Assembly (NCBI GenBank): GCA_900313005.1
Contig: ONZJ01000002.1
Location: forward strand, 665,001-729,000
DNA length: 64,000 nt
Origin: Rhodobacteraceae bacterium EL129
GTDB taxonomy: Bacteria; Pseudomonadota; Alphaproteobacteria; Rhodobacterales; Rhodobacteraceae
Reading direction: 5' to 3'
A model generated the notes under the pieces. The model had not been told where the DNA came from. It saw nothing but the letters and a program-made list of their open reading frames with translations, and did not search any database. Shown here one piece after another: positions 1 to 8,137 of this stretch (its first letter is position 1; every line of letters begins with the position of its first letter). The position numbers were made by a program, and so were the translations under genes.

Positions 1-475
1 AGGACGAACGGATGCAGATTTTGCCTTTGAAGGCAGGATCAGCGAGATCTTCGTAGGTCTGGGGTGGATTTTCCACACGGTCTTTGGCGTAGAAAATGAT
101 GCGTGCGCGTTGGCTGACGCCGTACCAGAGGTTCTCGGGGTGCTCAAAGTTGTCTGGCACGCGATCCTCGATGGTCTGGCTGTCATAACCCATCAAAATG
201 CCGGCGGCTTCGGCGCGGGCCATGCGGCCCACATCCACGGTGATCAGAACATCTGCCGGGCTGTTGTCGCCCTCCGCCTGCAGGCGGGCCAGCAATTCGT
301 CAGCCTTGGCTTCAATCCGGTTGACAGTGATACCTGTTTCTTCAGTGAATTGGGCATAAAGTGCGTCGTCGCCATCATAGTGGCGGCTGGAGTAGACGTT
401 AACCTCGTCTGCAAGAACGGGGGCGGCGAGGGCAGCAATAGCCGTGGCACACAGGAGGGTGCGAGGTGAAGTCAT
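1..475 (-). CDS. Fe(3+) ABC transporter substrate-binding protein, 3' part outside window
   Basis: Periplasmic iron-binding protein of the FutA/FbpA type, which captures ferric iron and delivers it to an inner-membrane ABC permease. The first 158 codons are present; the frame runs off the left edge. The start is the ATG at 475, followed by a Sec signal peptide (MTSPRTLLCATAIAALAAPVLA) of about 22 residues. The mature part begins with DEVNVYSSRHYDGDDALY, the characteristic N-terminal strand of this family with Tyr and His residues near the metal site, and continues with SQRARIIFYAKDR. The permease and ATPase genes are probably beyond the left edge. The upstream region holds an IscR-like box, consistent with iron control. 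Family assignment is strong; the exact ferric ligand set cannot be judged because the C-terminal half is missing. Confidence 0.88.
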   Translation of the reverse strand, partial: MTSPRTLLCATAIAALAAPVLADEVNVYSSRHYDGDDALYAQFTEETGITVNRIEAKADELLARLQAEGDNSPADVLITVDVGRMARAEAAGILMGYDSQTIEDRVPDNFEHPENLWYGVSQRARIIFYAKDRVENPPQTYEDLADPAFKGKICIRSS

Positions 476-771
476 GGATCGATTCCTTAATCCGAGTGAA
501 TTACTTGGGTACTTTTGATAATTCCGACTAAAAAGGTCAAGTGATCTTTTGGCGATAAGCTGACTCTGGCATCCCGGTTCAGGTTAACTTACTTAGAATC
601 CGCCACTTTTCAGTATGATTGACAGTCGGCCTGGGTTTCCGATCCGAAACCCGTGACCCCACCGCCGCCGCTTCGTAGGCCCGATGTGTCGGATTTCTCA
701 TTTGTATACCGTGGCAGACAAGTTATGAGCGTTGCGAGAGAACACAGCTTGCCCAGACCAAAGGATTCGTC
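476..771. other. Divergent intergenic region between the iron-binding protein gene and fhs
   Basis: About 300 bases that carry the control regions of both divergent genes. The left part is AT-rich and holds the IscR-like box at 517-541. A TTGACA at 619-624 could be the -35 element for fhs, but no good -10 sits at the right distance. The fhs start is preceded by AAAGGA about 7 bases before the ATG. I looked for a ZTP (pfl) or THF riboswitch because fhs is a known target and could not find the conserved core. Confidence 0.5.
517..541 (-). promoter_or_regulatory. IscR type-1-like / Iron-Rhodo-box candidate upstream of the iron-binding protein gene
   Basis: On the minus strand the sequence reads CTTGACCTTTTTAGTCGGAA and continues TTATC, 42-66 bases upstream of the iron-binding protein ATG. 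It closely resembles the type-1 IscR site as I recall it (TTGACC, T-rich centre, CTCGG or GTCGG, AAT). In Rhodobacterales such sites are known as the Iron-Rhodo-box. The sequence match is visible; that it is bound by IscR is inference. Confidence 0.5.
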
Positions 772-2448
772 ATGAGCTATAAGTCCGACATCGAAATTGC
801 CCGCGAGGCCCAGAAAGAACCGATTCAGAAGATCGGTGACAAGCTGGGTATCCCCACCGAACACTTGCTGCCTTATGGACACGACAAGGCAAAGGTGAGC
901 CAGGAGTACATCAACTCGGTTCAGTCCAACGACAACGGCAAGCTGATCCTAGTGACCGCGATCAACCCGACCCCTGCGGGCGAAGGTAAAACCACAACTA
1001 CCGTGGGTCTGGGCGATGGTCTGAACCGCATCGGTAAAAAAGCGATGGTGTGTATCCGCGAGGCCTCATTGGGGCCAAACTTCGGGATGAAGGGTGGTGC
1101 TGCCGGTGGTGGTTACGCTCAGGTTGTTCCGATGGAAGATATGAACCTGCACTTCACCGGTGACTTCCACGCGATTACATCTGCCCACTCGTTGCTGTCC
1201 GCCATGCTGGACAACCACATCTACTGGGGCAACGCCCAGGAAATCGACACACGTCGCGTCACATGGCGCCGGGTTGTGGACATGAACGACCGCTCCTTGC
1301 GTCAAATCACGTCCAGCTTGGGTGGCGTGTCCAATGGCTTCTCACGCGAAGACGGCTTTGACATCACCGTGGCCTCCGAGGTTATGGCGATCCTGTGCCT
1401 GTCCAAAGATCTCAAGGATCTGGAAAAGCGTCTGGGTGACATGATCGTGGCCTATCGCCGCGACCGCAGCCCTGTCTTTGCTCGCGACATCAAAGCCGAA
1501 GGCGCGATGACCGTTCTGCTGAAAGACGCGATGCAGCCTAACCTGGTGCAGACGCTGGAAAACAACCCGGCCTTCGTGCACGGCGGACCATTCGCCAACA
1601 TCGCCCACGGCTGTAACTCGGTTATCGCTACGACGACTGCTCTGAAAATCTCAGACTACGTTGTAACCGAAGCGGGCTTTGGCGCTGATCTGGGTGCCGA
1701 GAAATTTTTGAACATCAAATGCCGCAAGGCGGGTCTGGCCCCATCAGCGGTTGTTCTGGTTGCTACCATCCGCGCGATGAAAATGAATGGTGGTGTTGCC
1801 AAGGCCGATCTCGGCAATGAGAATGTGGATGCCGTCAAAGCGGGGTGCCCAAACCTGGGCCGTCACATTGAGAACCTGAAATCCTTTGGGGTTCCGGTGA
1901 TTGTTGCGATCAACCACTTTGTGACGGATACCGAAGCCGAAGTGGCCGCGTGTCAGGCGTATGTCGCGGAGCACGGTGCCGAGGCGGTTGTATCACAGCA
2001 CTGGGAGCACGGCTCTGCCGGGTCCGAAAACCTCGCCAAGAAAGTGGTCGAGGTTGTGGATGCGGGCAATGCCAACTTCTCGCCGATCTACCCTGACGAC
2101 ATGCCGTTGTTCGAGAAGCTGGAGACCATCGCCAAGCGCATCTACCGCGCTGACGAAGTTCTTGCGGACAAGAAAATCCGCGATCAGCTGAAGCTGTGGG
2201 AAGAGCAGGGCTATGGTAATCTGCCGATTTGTGTGGCCAAGACACAATACAGCTTCTCGACCGATCCTGGTCTGCGCGGTGCGCCGACAGGGCATTCGAT
2301 CCCGGTGCGCGAAGTGCGCCTGAGCGCGGGTGCTGGTTTTGTCGTGGTGGTCTGCGGTGAAATCATGACCATGCCGGGCCTGCCCAGCAAGCCTGCGGCG
2401 GAAGCCATTCATCTGAATGACGTCGGCCAGATTGAAGGGTTGTTCTGA
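772..2448 (+). CDS. fhs: Formate--tetrahydrofolate ligase
   Basis: Cytoplasmic enzyme that joins formate, THF and ATP to give 10-formyl-THF, and runs in reverse when C1 units are oxidised. At 558 residues it has the usual full length. The P-loop region [19 protein letters not shown] lies near residue 65 and is followed by the conserved [20 protein letters not shown] and HFTGDFHAI segments. The C-terminus has [16 protein letters not shown]. The start ATG at 772 is supported by AAAGGA just upstream. folD follows on the same strand after 87 bases. In roseobacters Fhs with FolD handles methyl groups from DMSP, glycine betaine and similar compounds, which fits the quaternary-amine genes at the other end of this window, although that link is inference. 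Confidence 0.97.
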   Translation: MSYKSDIEIAREAQKEPIQKIGDKLGIPTEHLLPYGHDKAKVSQEYINSVQSNDNGKLILVTAINPTPAGEGKTTTTVGLGDGLNRIGKKAMVCIREASLGPNFGMKGGAAGGGYAQVVPMEDMNLHFTGDFHAITSAHSLLSAMLDNHIYWGNAQEIDTRRVTWRRVVDMNDRSLRQITSSLGGVSNGFSREDGFDITVASEVMAILCLSKDLKDLEKRLGDMIVAYRRDRSPVFARDIKAEGAMTVLLKDAMQPNLVQTLENNPAFVHGGPFANIAHGCNSVIATTTALKISDYVVTEAGFGADLGAEKFLNIKCRKAGLAPSAVVLVATIRAMKMNGGVAKADLGNENVDAVKAGCPNLGRHIENLKSFGVPVIVAINHFVTDTEAEVAACQAYVAEHGAEAVVSQHWEHGSAGSENLAKKVVEVVDAGNANFSPIYPDDMPLFEKLETIAKRIYRADEVLADKKIRDQLKLWEEQGYGNLPICVAKTQYSFSTDPGLRGAPTGHSIPVREVRLSAGAGFVVVVCGEIMTMPGLPSKPAAEAIHLNDVGQIEGLF

Positions 2449-2454
2449 TCGGAT

Positions 2455-2510
2455 GCCGGGCTGAACCCGGCCTGCGATTGACCGAAATGTAGGGCGGGCT
2501 TCAGCCCGCC
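2455..2510 (+). terminator. Two GC-rich hairpins between fhs and folD
   Basis: Two short inverted repeats lie in the 87-base gap: GCCGGGCTGAACCCGGC at 2455-2471 and GGCGGGCTTCAGCCCGCC at 2493-2510. Neither is followed by a convincing T-run, so they may weaken or process the transcript rather than end it. They could also be copies of a small REP-like element. Confidence 0.45.
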
Positions 2511-2535
2511 TTATCCATTCGAGAAGGAAGAGAAA

Positions 2536-3426
2536 ATGACAGCGCAAATCATCGACGGCAAAGCCTTTGCAGCGACCGTGCGTGAGAAAGTGGCGGGCCA
2601 TGTAGCACGTCTGAAAGAAGAGCATAACATCACACCTGGGTTGGCCGTTGTGTTGGTGGGGGAAGATCCCGCCTCTCAGGTTTATGTACGTTCCAAGGGT
2701 AAGCAGACGGTTGAAGTCGGCATGAATTCCTACGAGCACAAGCTGGACGTAGACACCTCTGAGGCCGATTTGCTGGCGCTGATTGATCAGCTGAACAACG
2801 ACAAGGACGTGCATGGCATTCTGGTGCAGCTGCCGTTGCCGGGCCATCTGAACGAGGATCTGGTGATCAACTCGATTGACCCTGCAAAAGACGTTGACGG
2901 GTTTCATATCTCGAACGTGGGCCTGTTGGGCACCGGGCAAAAGAGCATGGTGCCGTGCACACCGCTGGGCTGTTTGATGATGCTGCGCGATCACCACGGT
3001 TCTCTGTCCGGGATGGATGCGGTTGTGATTGGTCGCTCGAACATCGTGGGCAAGCCGATGGCGCAGCTGCTGCTGGGCGACAGCTGTACCGTGACCATCG
3101 CGCACTCGCGCACCAAAGACCTGCCCGACGTCGTGCGACGCGCCGACATAGTCGTGGCCGCCGTGGGTCGGCCGGAAATGGTGCCGGGTGACTGGATCAA
3201 GGAAGGTGCCACGGTGATTGACGTAGGGATCAATCGGATCGAGCGGGACGGTAAGAACAAGCTGGTAGGGGATGTGGACTACGCTTCTTGTGCCGAAGTG
3301 GCGGGCGCAATTACGCCTGTGCCCGGCGGTGTGGGTCCGATGACCATTGCCTGCCTGCTGGCAAATACGGTCACCGCCTGTTGCCGCGCCAATGCACTGG
3401 CCGAGCCGGAAGGGCTGACAGCCTAA
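2536..3426 (+). CDS. folD: Bifunctional methylene-THF dehydrogenase / methenyl-THF cyclohydrolase
   Basis: Interconverts 5,10-methylene-THF, methenyl-THF and 10-formyl-THF using NADP, linking the product of Fhs to the folate pool. It is 296 residues long, as expected. The N-terminal catalytic domain has the Y-x-x-x-K signature (YVRSKGKQT, about residues 50-58) and the PLPGHL and [10 protein letters not shown] motifs. The Rossmann half has [17 protein letters not shown] near residue 165 and ends with [25 protein letters not shown] ribosome binding site sits 6 bases before the ATG. It forms a likely unit with fhs. Confidence 0.97.
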   Translation: MTAQIIDGKAFAATVREKVAGHVARLKEEHNITPGLAVVLVGEDPASQVYVRSKGKQTVEVGMNSYEHKLDVDTSEADLLALIDQLNNDKDVHGILVQLPLPGHLNEDLVINSIDPAKDVDGFHISNVGLLGTGQKSMVPCTPLGCLMMLRDHHGSLSGMDAVVIGRSNIVGKPMAQLLLGDSCTVTIAHSRTKDLPDVVRRADIVVAAVGRPEMVPGDWIKEGATVIDVGINRIERDGKNKLVGDVDYASCAEVAGAITPVPGGVGPMTIACLLANTVTACCRANALAEPEGLTA

Positions 3427-3453
3427 ACCAAAGCACCTTCGGAAAAAAGACTG

Positions 3454-3482
3454 CCTCGGGACGACTCTCCCGGGGCCGTTTT
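3454..3482 (+). terminator. Terminator after folD, shared by the convergent thioesterase gene
   Basis: An 8-bp stem (CCTCGGGA with TCCCGGGG, one G-U pair) with a 6-base loop is followed by CCGTTTTA. It sits between the folD stop and the stop of the convergent gene at 3481. Confidence 0.65.
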
Positions 3483-3921
3483 ACGTCAGGGGCATAGGCA
3501 TCATTGTGCCAGTCATCAGGGCAATGTGCGTCTCGGCCCCGGCATCAACGGCAAAGACATCTGCCTGCACTATTACCAGCCGACGGCCTGGTTTGACAAC
3601 GCGCCCACGGGCAATCAAAAGATCGCCATTGCCCGGTGCCAACAAGTTGATCTTCATCTCGGTCGTCAGCACCTCATGTTCTTCAGGCAAGACGCTCAGA
3701 GCCGAATAACCCGCCGCACTGTCTCCTATGGCAAAGGTGACACCAGCATGAGCGAACCCATGTTGCTGCAGGTTGCCTGCGGTCAAGGGAACGCGAATTT
3801 CAACCGCGCCGTGACTGACAGATTTCAACTGCGCTCCCAATGTGCTCATCAGGGATTGTTTTTCAAAGCTCTGCTGGATGAACTGTACGATCTGCGGGGA
3901 CATTGTCACATTTATTCCCAT
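3481..3921 (-). CDS. PaaI-family hotdog thioesterase
   Basis: A 146-residue single-domain hotdog protein, probably an acyl-CoA thioesterase. The signature LQQHGFAHAGVTFAIGDSA (about residues 51-69) matches the PaaI-type motif H-G-x-x-x-G with a downstream Asp. It is followed by the typical beta strands TTEMKINLLAPGNGDLLIA and VKPGRRLVIVQADVF. No partner gene suggests a substrate: it faces folD tail to tail. The first ATG at 3921 gives MGINVTMSPQIV; the second ATG at 3903 is equally plausible since neither has a strong ribosome binding site. Substrate unknown. Confidence 0.8.
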   Translation of the reverse strand: MGINVTMSPQIVQFIQQSFEKQSLMSTLGAQLKSVSHGAVEIRVPLTAGNLQQHGFAHAGVTFAIGDSAAGYSALSVLPEEHEVLTTEMKINLLAPGNGDLLIARGRVVKPGRRLVIVQADVFAVDAGAETHIALMTGTMMPMPLT

Positions 3922-4024
3922 TCTTGTTATTTGCGTCCTGGCTCAGAATAGCGACAGTTCTGGTAACGAGTTGAAATTTTTAATTTTGGGCGATGTTGGC
4001 GCTTCAAATATCTGTAGGACACAA

Positions 4025-4855
4025 ATGAACGTACCTGTCCCGTTACCATTGCGTGATGTGTTTGCTGCCACGTTTGGTCGGCTTCTTAAGCCGTTCACCC
4101 TGTTCGTGTGGGGTGCGAGTTGGATCGCGTCTGTGTTGGCGGGGCCGTTTGGCACCTATGCCGCGATGAGCTTTGGCATGCGCGTGATCTATTGGGGCAT
4201 CCTGGTCAGCCTTGGGGTGGTCCTGGGATTTGCGACCTACGCCATGACCATCCACCTGTTGAAATCTGAACGCCGCCGGATTTTCCCCATTGTGGCGGCG
4301 GCCATCATGACTGTTGCCTATGCGCCTTTGGTCATTGCCCTGCGCACGGGGTTCTCTAGCGCTGCTGAAGGGTTGGACGTAAACGGACTTGCGATTACGG
4401 TGAATGTCTTTGTGGTAACAGCCGCTGTTTTTTTGTTTCGACAGGTCCTGCACAAGGCCCCGCTGACCAGCCCGTTTGAGACCTCTGAGACGTCCGAAAT
4501 TGAACAATCGACCGAAGTTGAGCCGGTGCCACGGCTCATGCGTCGGCTGAGCGATGATGTGAAAGGCCATATTTTGCGCCTGTCTGCCAACAACCACCAC
4601 GTTGATGTTGTGACCGTCAATGGAACAGCAGTATTGCGTATGCGATTGACGGATGCCATCGACGAAATGGAGCCAATCAAAGGCCTATGTGTGCATCGGT
4701 CGCATTGGGTGACGCACAGTGCGATTGCGCGGATCGAACGTATGAGCGCGCACAAGACCTGCGTACATCTGATCAACGGGGACGAGATTCCTGCCAGCCG
4801 AAAGTACCGTGATAATTTGGTTGAGGCAGGATTGATCGAAGACACCGAAACTTAA
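4025..4855 (+). CDS. Membrane-anchored LytTR DNA-binding regulator
   Basis: A 276-residue protein with an N-terminal membrane domain of four predicted helices (roughly residues 20-140, hydrophobic runs such as VIYWGILVSLGVVLGFATYA and IFPIVAAAIMTVAYAPLVIA), a charged linker rich in E, T and S, and a C-terminal LytTR domain (about residues 175-275). The LytTR part shows the usual pattern RLSANNHHVDVVTVNG, LVHRSHWV-like GLCVHRSHWVTHSAI and HLINGDEIPASRKY. Such proteins bind DNA while tethered to the membrane and may sense a membrane or extracellular signal. No histidine kinase is adjacent. The open frame extends further upstream, but the ATG at 4025 begins the recognisable protein. It ends inside the convergent pdeM gene by 4 bases. 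Confidence 0.82.
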   Translation: MNVPVPLPLRDVFAATFGRLLKPFTLFVWGASWIASVLAGPFGTYAAMSFGMRVIYWGILVSLGVVLGFATYAMTIHLLKSERRRIFPIVAAAIMTVAYAPLVIALRTGFSSAAEGLDVNGLAITVNVFVVTAAVFLFRQVLHKAPLTSPFETSETSEIEQSTEVEPVPRLMRRLSDDVKGHILRLSANNHHVDVVTVNGTAVLRMRLTDAIDEMEPIKGLCVHRSHWVTHSAIARIERMSAHKTCVHLINGDEIPASRKYRDNLVEAGLIEDTET

Positions 4856-5514
4856 CGTGGCATGGGAACGGCTCGGGCTTCGCGCCCGGTGAGGATAGCC
4901 AAGGCATCTGCTGCCATCAGATTGCACAGTGCCGGATCATCGCTGCGCAGCCCACCTGTGTAGGTTCCATAGGCGGGCATGATCACGCGGGAATGGTCCA
5001 CCAAAAAGGCCGGTTTTGATAGGGTGCGCCCACGCAGAACCAATCGCGCTTTGGGATGGTAGTGCCCTGATATCTCGACCTGTGCGGATGGTTTGGCGAT
5101 GTGTCGAAACACGATACCGTCGACGACAACTTCGGCCAGATGGGTGCCCCCCAGATCAACGGGGCCTGGGTCATGATTGCCCTCAATCCAGATCCAGTGC
5201 CGCCCGGCTTGCAAAGAGGTCAGCCACAAGGTCTCGGCTTCGGGCAAGGATGCGGAGGCGGCGAGGTCATCAAAACTGTCGCCCAAGCAGATGACCTGCC
5301 GCGCCTGCGTGGCCTTTAAATCCTGTTCCAGACGGGTCAGCGTGTCTTGGGTCTCATAGGGCGGCAGCAAGGCCTCGCCCAGGCGGGCACGTCGTCCGGC
5401 CTTGCCCAGATGCAAATCCGAGACGCACAACAGTTGAGCCTGCGGCATATACAAAGCCCCCGAGGCCAGAGCCGTCAGTTTGGTATCTTTTAATGTGAAG
5501 TCGTATCCGCGCAT
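4852..5514 (-). CDS. pdeM: Ligase-associated DNA damage response endonuclease PdeM
   Basis: A 220-residue calcineurin-like metallophosphoesterase. Metal-binding motifs are visible: SDLHLGKAGRRAR near residue 32, CLGDSFDDL near 77, EGNHDPG near 112 and ISGHYHPKARLVLRG near 150. In the PdeM family it works with an ATP-dependent DNA ligase, an exonuclease and a DEXH helicase in a DNA repair module. The helicase gene lies immediately upstream (60-base gap, same strand), but no ligase or exonuclease gene is in the window. The gene tail overlaps the LytTR gene by 4 bases. Confidence 0.9.
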   Translation of the reverse strand: MRGYDFTLKDTKLTALASGALYMPQAQLLCVSDLHLGKAGRRARLGEALLPPYETQDTLTRLEQDLKATQARQVICLGDSFDDLAASASLPEAETLWLTSLQAGRHWIWIEGNHDPGPVDLGGTHLAEVVVDGIVFRHIAKPSAQVEISGHYHPKARLVLRGRTLSKPAFLVDHSRVIMPAYGTYTGGLRSDDPALCNLMAADALAILTGREARAVPMPR

Positions 5515-5574
5515 GAGTGGCCTGTGTTCCGGGTCAGATAGGCAGTGTGATCAACAAGAAGGCGCGCGGCAACC

Positions 5575-8007
5575 TCAATTAGTTGGCTGCCCCTTGGTCG
5601 GTTGCAACAGTCCGGCTTCGGCCATCAGCCGATCCGTTTCAATACTCAAAAGCCGTTCCTGCCCTTCACCCGCGACAGGGGTTCTGCCGACTTCAAGGAA
5701 CAGAGGCGCGGCCAAAGGCGAAACATGCTCCAACCGCCGCAGTGTGATGCGCCCGGCGATGCGCGCCAGCATCTCTTCGATCCGGCCAAAATCAATCAGG
5801 CCGCGCATGGCCTCGATCCGGGTGATGCTTAGCAGCAAATGATCCGGGTCATATTTCGCCAAAGTGTCATAGATGATATCTGACGACATAGTGGCTTGCC
5901 GTCCCGATTTGCGGGCGCTTGGGCTGTTGCGTTGGATCAACCCCGCGATCGTGGCGGATGCGCGAAAAGTACGCTTCATCAGTGCGTTACCCGCGAGCCA
6001 CGCCTCCAACCCTTCGCGTAGTATCTGTGGTTCAAACAGGGGGGCAGGATCCGTGATGGGCTCCAGCCCCCAGATCATCGTTGCATAATCGGTCGAGACG
6101 AACCCGAGCGGCGCCAGCCCCAACTCCTCCATCCGTTTGGTCAGAAGCAACCCCAAGGTCTGCATCGCATTGCGCCCGGCAAACCCATAGATCACCGTGT
6201 TTTCACGTCCGTCACGCGGAAAGCTCTCGATCAGAAGCTCTCCGGCCTGCGGCATTTGCGAGACGTCGCGTTGCAGGTGCAGCCAGTCGGCGGTGTGATC
6301 GGGTAGATCTGGCCAATTGGGCTGTTGCAGGATGTCGAGGATCCGCTGGCTGAGTTGGGTAGACGTCGCGAATTTGGTGCCGCCAAAGGTGGCCACCTTG
6401 GGTTTCTTGGCCGCATTGCGCGACACTTCTACGGTCATTTCGCGCAGGGATTCAAACCGCACGATTTGCCCACCGATCAGAAAGGTATCACCGGGGGTCA
6501 GGGTGGCGGCAAAGCCTTCTTCGATCTCTCCAAGCGGTTTTCCCCCGCGGCTGCGCTTCAGCCGGACTTTGAGGGTATCGGTGTCCTGAATGGTGCCGAT
6601 ATTCATGCGGATCAGCTGGGTTGCCCGAGGATCGCGCAACTGCCAGTGCCCGTCGGGGCGTTGCAGCAGACGTTGCCACTGATCATAGGCACGTAGGGCA
6701 TACCCACCTGTCGCGCAGAATTTCAGGCAATCGTCAAATGTGTCCCGTGTCAGATCGGCGTAGGCCCCGGCGCTGGTGATCTCTGCATAGAGTTCGGAGG
6801 CATCAAACGGCCCGGCGCAGGCGCGGATCAGGATATGCTGGCACAAGACATCGAAGGGACCAGGGCCCCTTGGATCGCCGTCCAGATCATGGGCGCGGAC
6901 GGCGTCCAAGGCGGCCTGACATTCAACCACCTCGAACCGGTTGGCCGGGACAAGAAGGGCCTTGGACGGGGCGTTATAGCGGTGATTGGCGCGGCCGATG
7001 CGCTGCACCAAACGTTTGACATTCTTGGGCGCGCCGATCTGAATGACAAGATCCACATCTCCCCAGTCGATCCCCAGATCAAGGCTGCCGGTGCACACAA
7101 TCGCCCGCAGCTCTCCGCGCTGCATGGCCCCTTCGACACGTTCTCGTTGCACCCGGTCAAGGCTGCCGTGGTGGATGCCGATGGGCAAGGCATCTTCGTT
7201 GGCAAGCCACAGATTATGAAAGAAAATTTCCGCCTGTGCCCGGGTGTTGTGAAAGATGAGCGTGGTGTTATGCGCCTCAATTTGCGTCATCACGGCTGGG
7301 ATGGAATAGGCCGCTCCACCGCCCGCCCAGGGGGGTGGTTCATCCGTGGTCAGCATTGAAATATCGGGATCAGGCCCGGGATCGGCCTGCAAGATGGCGC
7401 AGGGATCAGGATGGCGGGCCAGAAGATGGGCGATGGCTGCGGGATCTTCGACCGTGGCCGAAAGACCGACCCGTTTCAGATCAGGACAAAGGGCCTGCAA
7501 CCGGGTAAGCGCCAACATCAACTGATCGCCCCGCTTACTTTCTGCCAAAGCGTGGATTTCATCGACCACCACGCGCTTGAGCCCATTAAAGGTGCGGTCC
7601 GCATCTTCGTAGGACGTCAGCAACGCGAGGCTTTCCGGTGTGGTCAGCAGAATATGCGGTGGGTCCGCCCTTTGACGGCGCTTGCGGCTCGAGGGGGTGT
7701 CGCCTGTGCGATCCTCAATGCGGATGGGCAGGCCCATCTCTTCGACGGGTGTGCGCAGGTTGCGTTTGATATCCGCCGCCAGCGCCTTGAGTGGCGAGAT
7801 GTAAAGCGTGTGCAGCCCGTCGTTTGTGCCCTCGGCCAGATCAACCAGCGTGGGTAGAAATCCGGCCAATGTTTTGCCGCCCCCCGTGGGCGCAATCAGC
7901 AGCAAAGTAGGATCGTCCGAACGCGCGAGCATTTCGCGTTGATGATGATGGATGGACCAGCCGCGACTGGCAAACCAAGTTTCAAAAGCCGGGGGAAGCG
8001 CTGTCAT
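5575..8007 (-). CDS. Ligase-associated DNA damage response DEXH-box helicase (Lhr-like)
   Basis: Superfamily 2 helicase of the Lhr type, about 810 residues from the preferred ATG at 8007 (MTALPPAFETWF). An earlier in-frame ATG at 8055 would add 16 residues that lack family character. Motif I is APTGGGKTLAGFLP (about residue 40), motif II is VVVDEIHALAES, motif III is LSATVEDP, and motif VI is QRIGRANHRYNAPSKA. The C-terminal half holds the winged-helix and DEAD/H-associated domains typical of this clade (GDTFLIGGQIVRFE, TVIYGFAGRNAMQTLG). It is expected to move 3'-5' on single-stranded DNA during repair. It forms an operon with pdeM downstream. Confidence 0.92.
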   Translation of the reverse strand: MTALPPAFETWFASRGWSIHHHQREMLARSDDPTLLLIAPTGGGKTLAGFLPTLVDLAEGTNDGLHTLYISPLKALAADIKRNLRTPVEEMGLPIRIEDRTGDTPSSRKRRQRADPPHILLTTPESLALLTSYEDADRTFNGLKRVVVDEIHALAESKRGDQLMLALTRLQALCPDLKRVGLSATVEDPAAIAHLLARHPDPCAILQADPGPDPDISMLTTDEPPPWAGGGAAYSIPAVMTQIEAHNTTLIFHNTRAQAEIFFHNLWLANEDALPIGIHHGSLDRVQRERVEGAMQRGELRAIVCTGSLDLGIDWGDVDLVIQIGAPKNVKRLVQRIGRANHRYNAPSKALLVPANRFEVVECQAALDAVRAHDLDGDPRGPGPFDVLCQHILIRACAGPFDASELYAEITSAGAYADLTRDTFDDCLKFCATGGYALRAYDQWQRLLQRPDGHWQLRDPRATQLIRMNIGTIQDTDTLKVRLKRSRGGKPLGEIEEGFAATLTPGDTFLIGGQIVRFESLREMTVEVSRNAAKKPKVATFGGTKFATSTQLSQRILDILQQPNWPDLPDHTADWLHLQRDVSQMPQAGELLIESFPRDGRENTVIYGFAGRNAMQTLGLLLTKRMEELGLAPLGFVSTDYATMIWGLEPITDPAPLFEPQILREGLEAWLAGNALMKRTFRASATIAGLIQRNSPSARKSGRQATMSSDIIYDTLAKYDPDHLLLSITRIEAMRGLIDFGRIEEMLARIAGRITLRRLEHVSPLAAPLFLEVGRTPVAGEGQERLLSIETDRLMAEAGLLQPTKGQPTN

Positions 8008-8064
8008 GGTACAAAGATAGAACATTCCCGTGTGACGGTGAACCGGAAAAGACACTCAGACCTC

Positions 8065-8098
8065 AAAAGGCCAGCCCGAACAAATGGGCTGGCCTTTG
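8065..8098 (-). terminator. Terminator after the MoxR-like ATPase gene
   Basis: A 12-bp perfect stem (AAAGGCCAGCCC with GGGCTGGCCTTT) and an 8-base loop lie between the ATPase stop at 8138 and the helicase start. On the minus strand it ends in CCTTTTG. It marks the downstream limit of the tad locus. Confidence 0.75.
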
Positions 8099-8137
8099 GT
8101 TTGATGAATTTTTGTTCTGCCGGGCGGCGACCCAACG

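Noticed and set aside
600..771. Possible ZTP or THF riboswitch upstream of fhs
   Set aside because: fhs is a known target, but the conserved core (such as the CCGCCTGGGCA-like end of the pfl motif) is missing and no stable pseudoknot arrangement was visible.
1993..3105. Long minus-strand open frame of about 370 codons across fhs and folD
   Set aside because: It is antisense to two intact, highly conserved genes, its composition (rich in H, R, Q) is that of a shadow frame in GC-rich DNA, and no start signal supports it.
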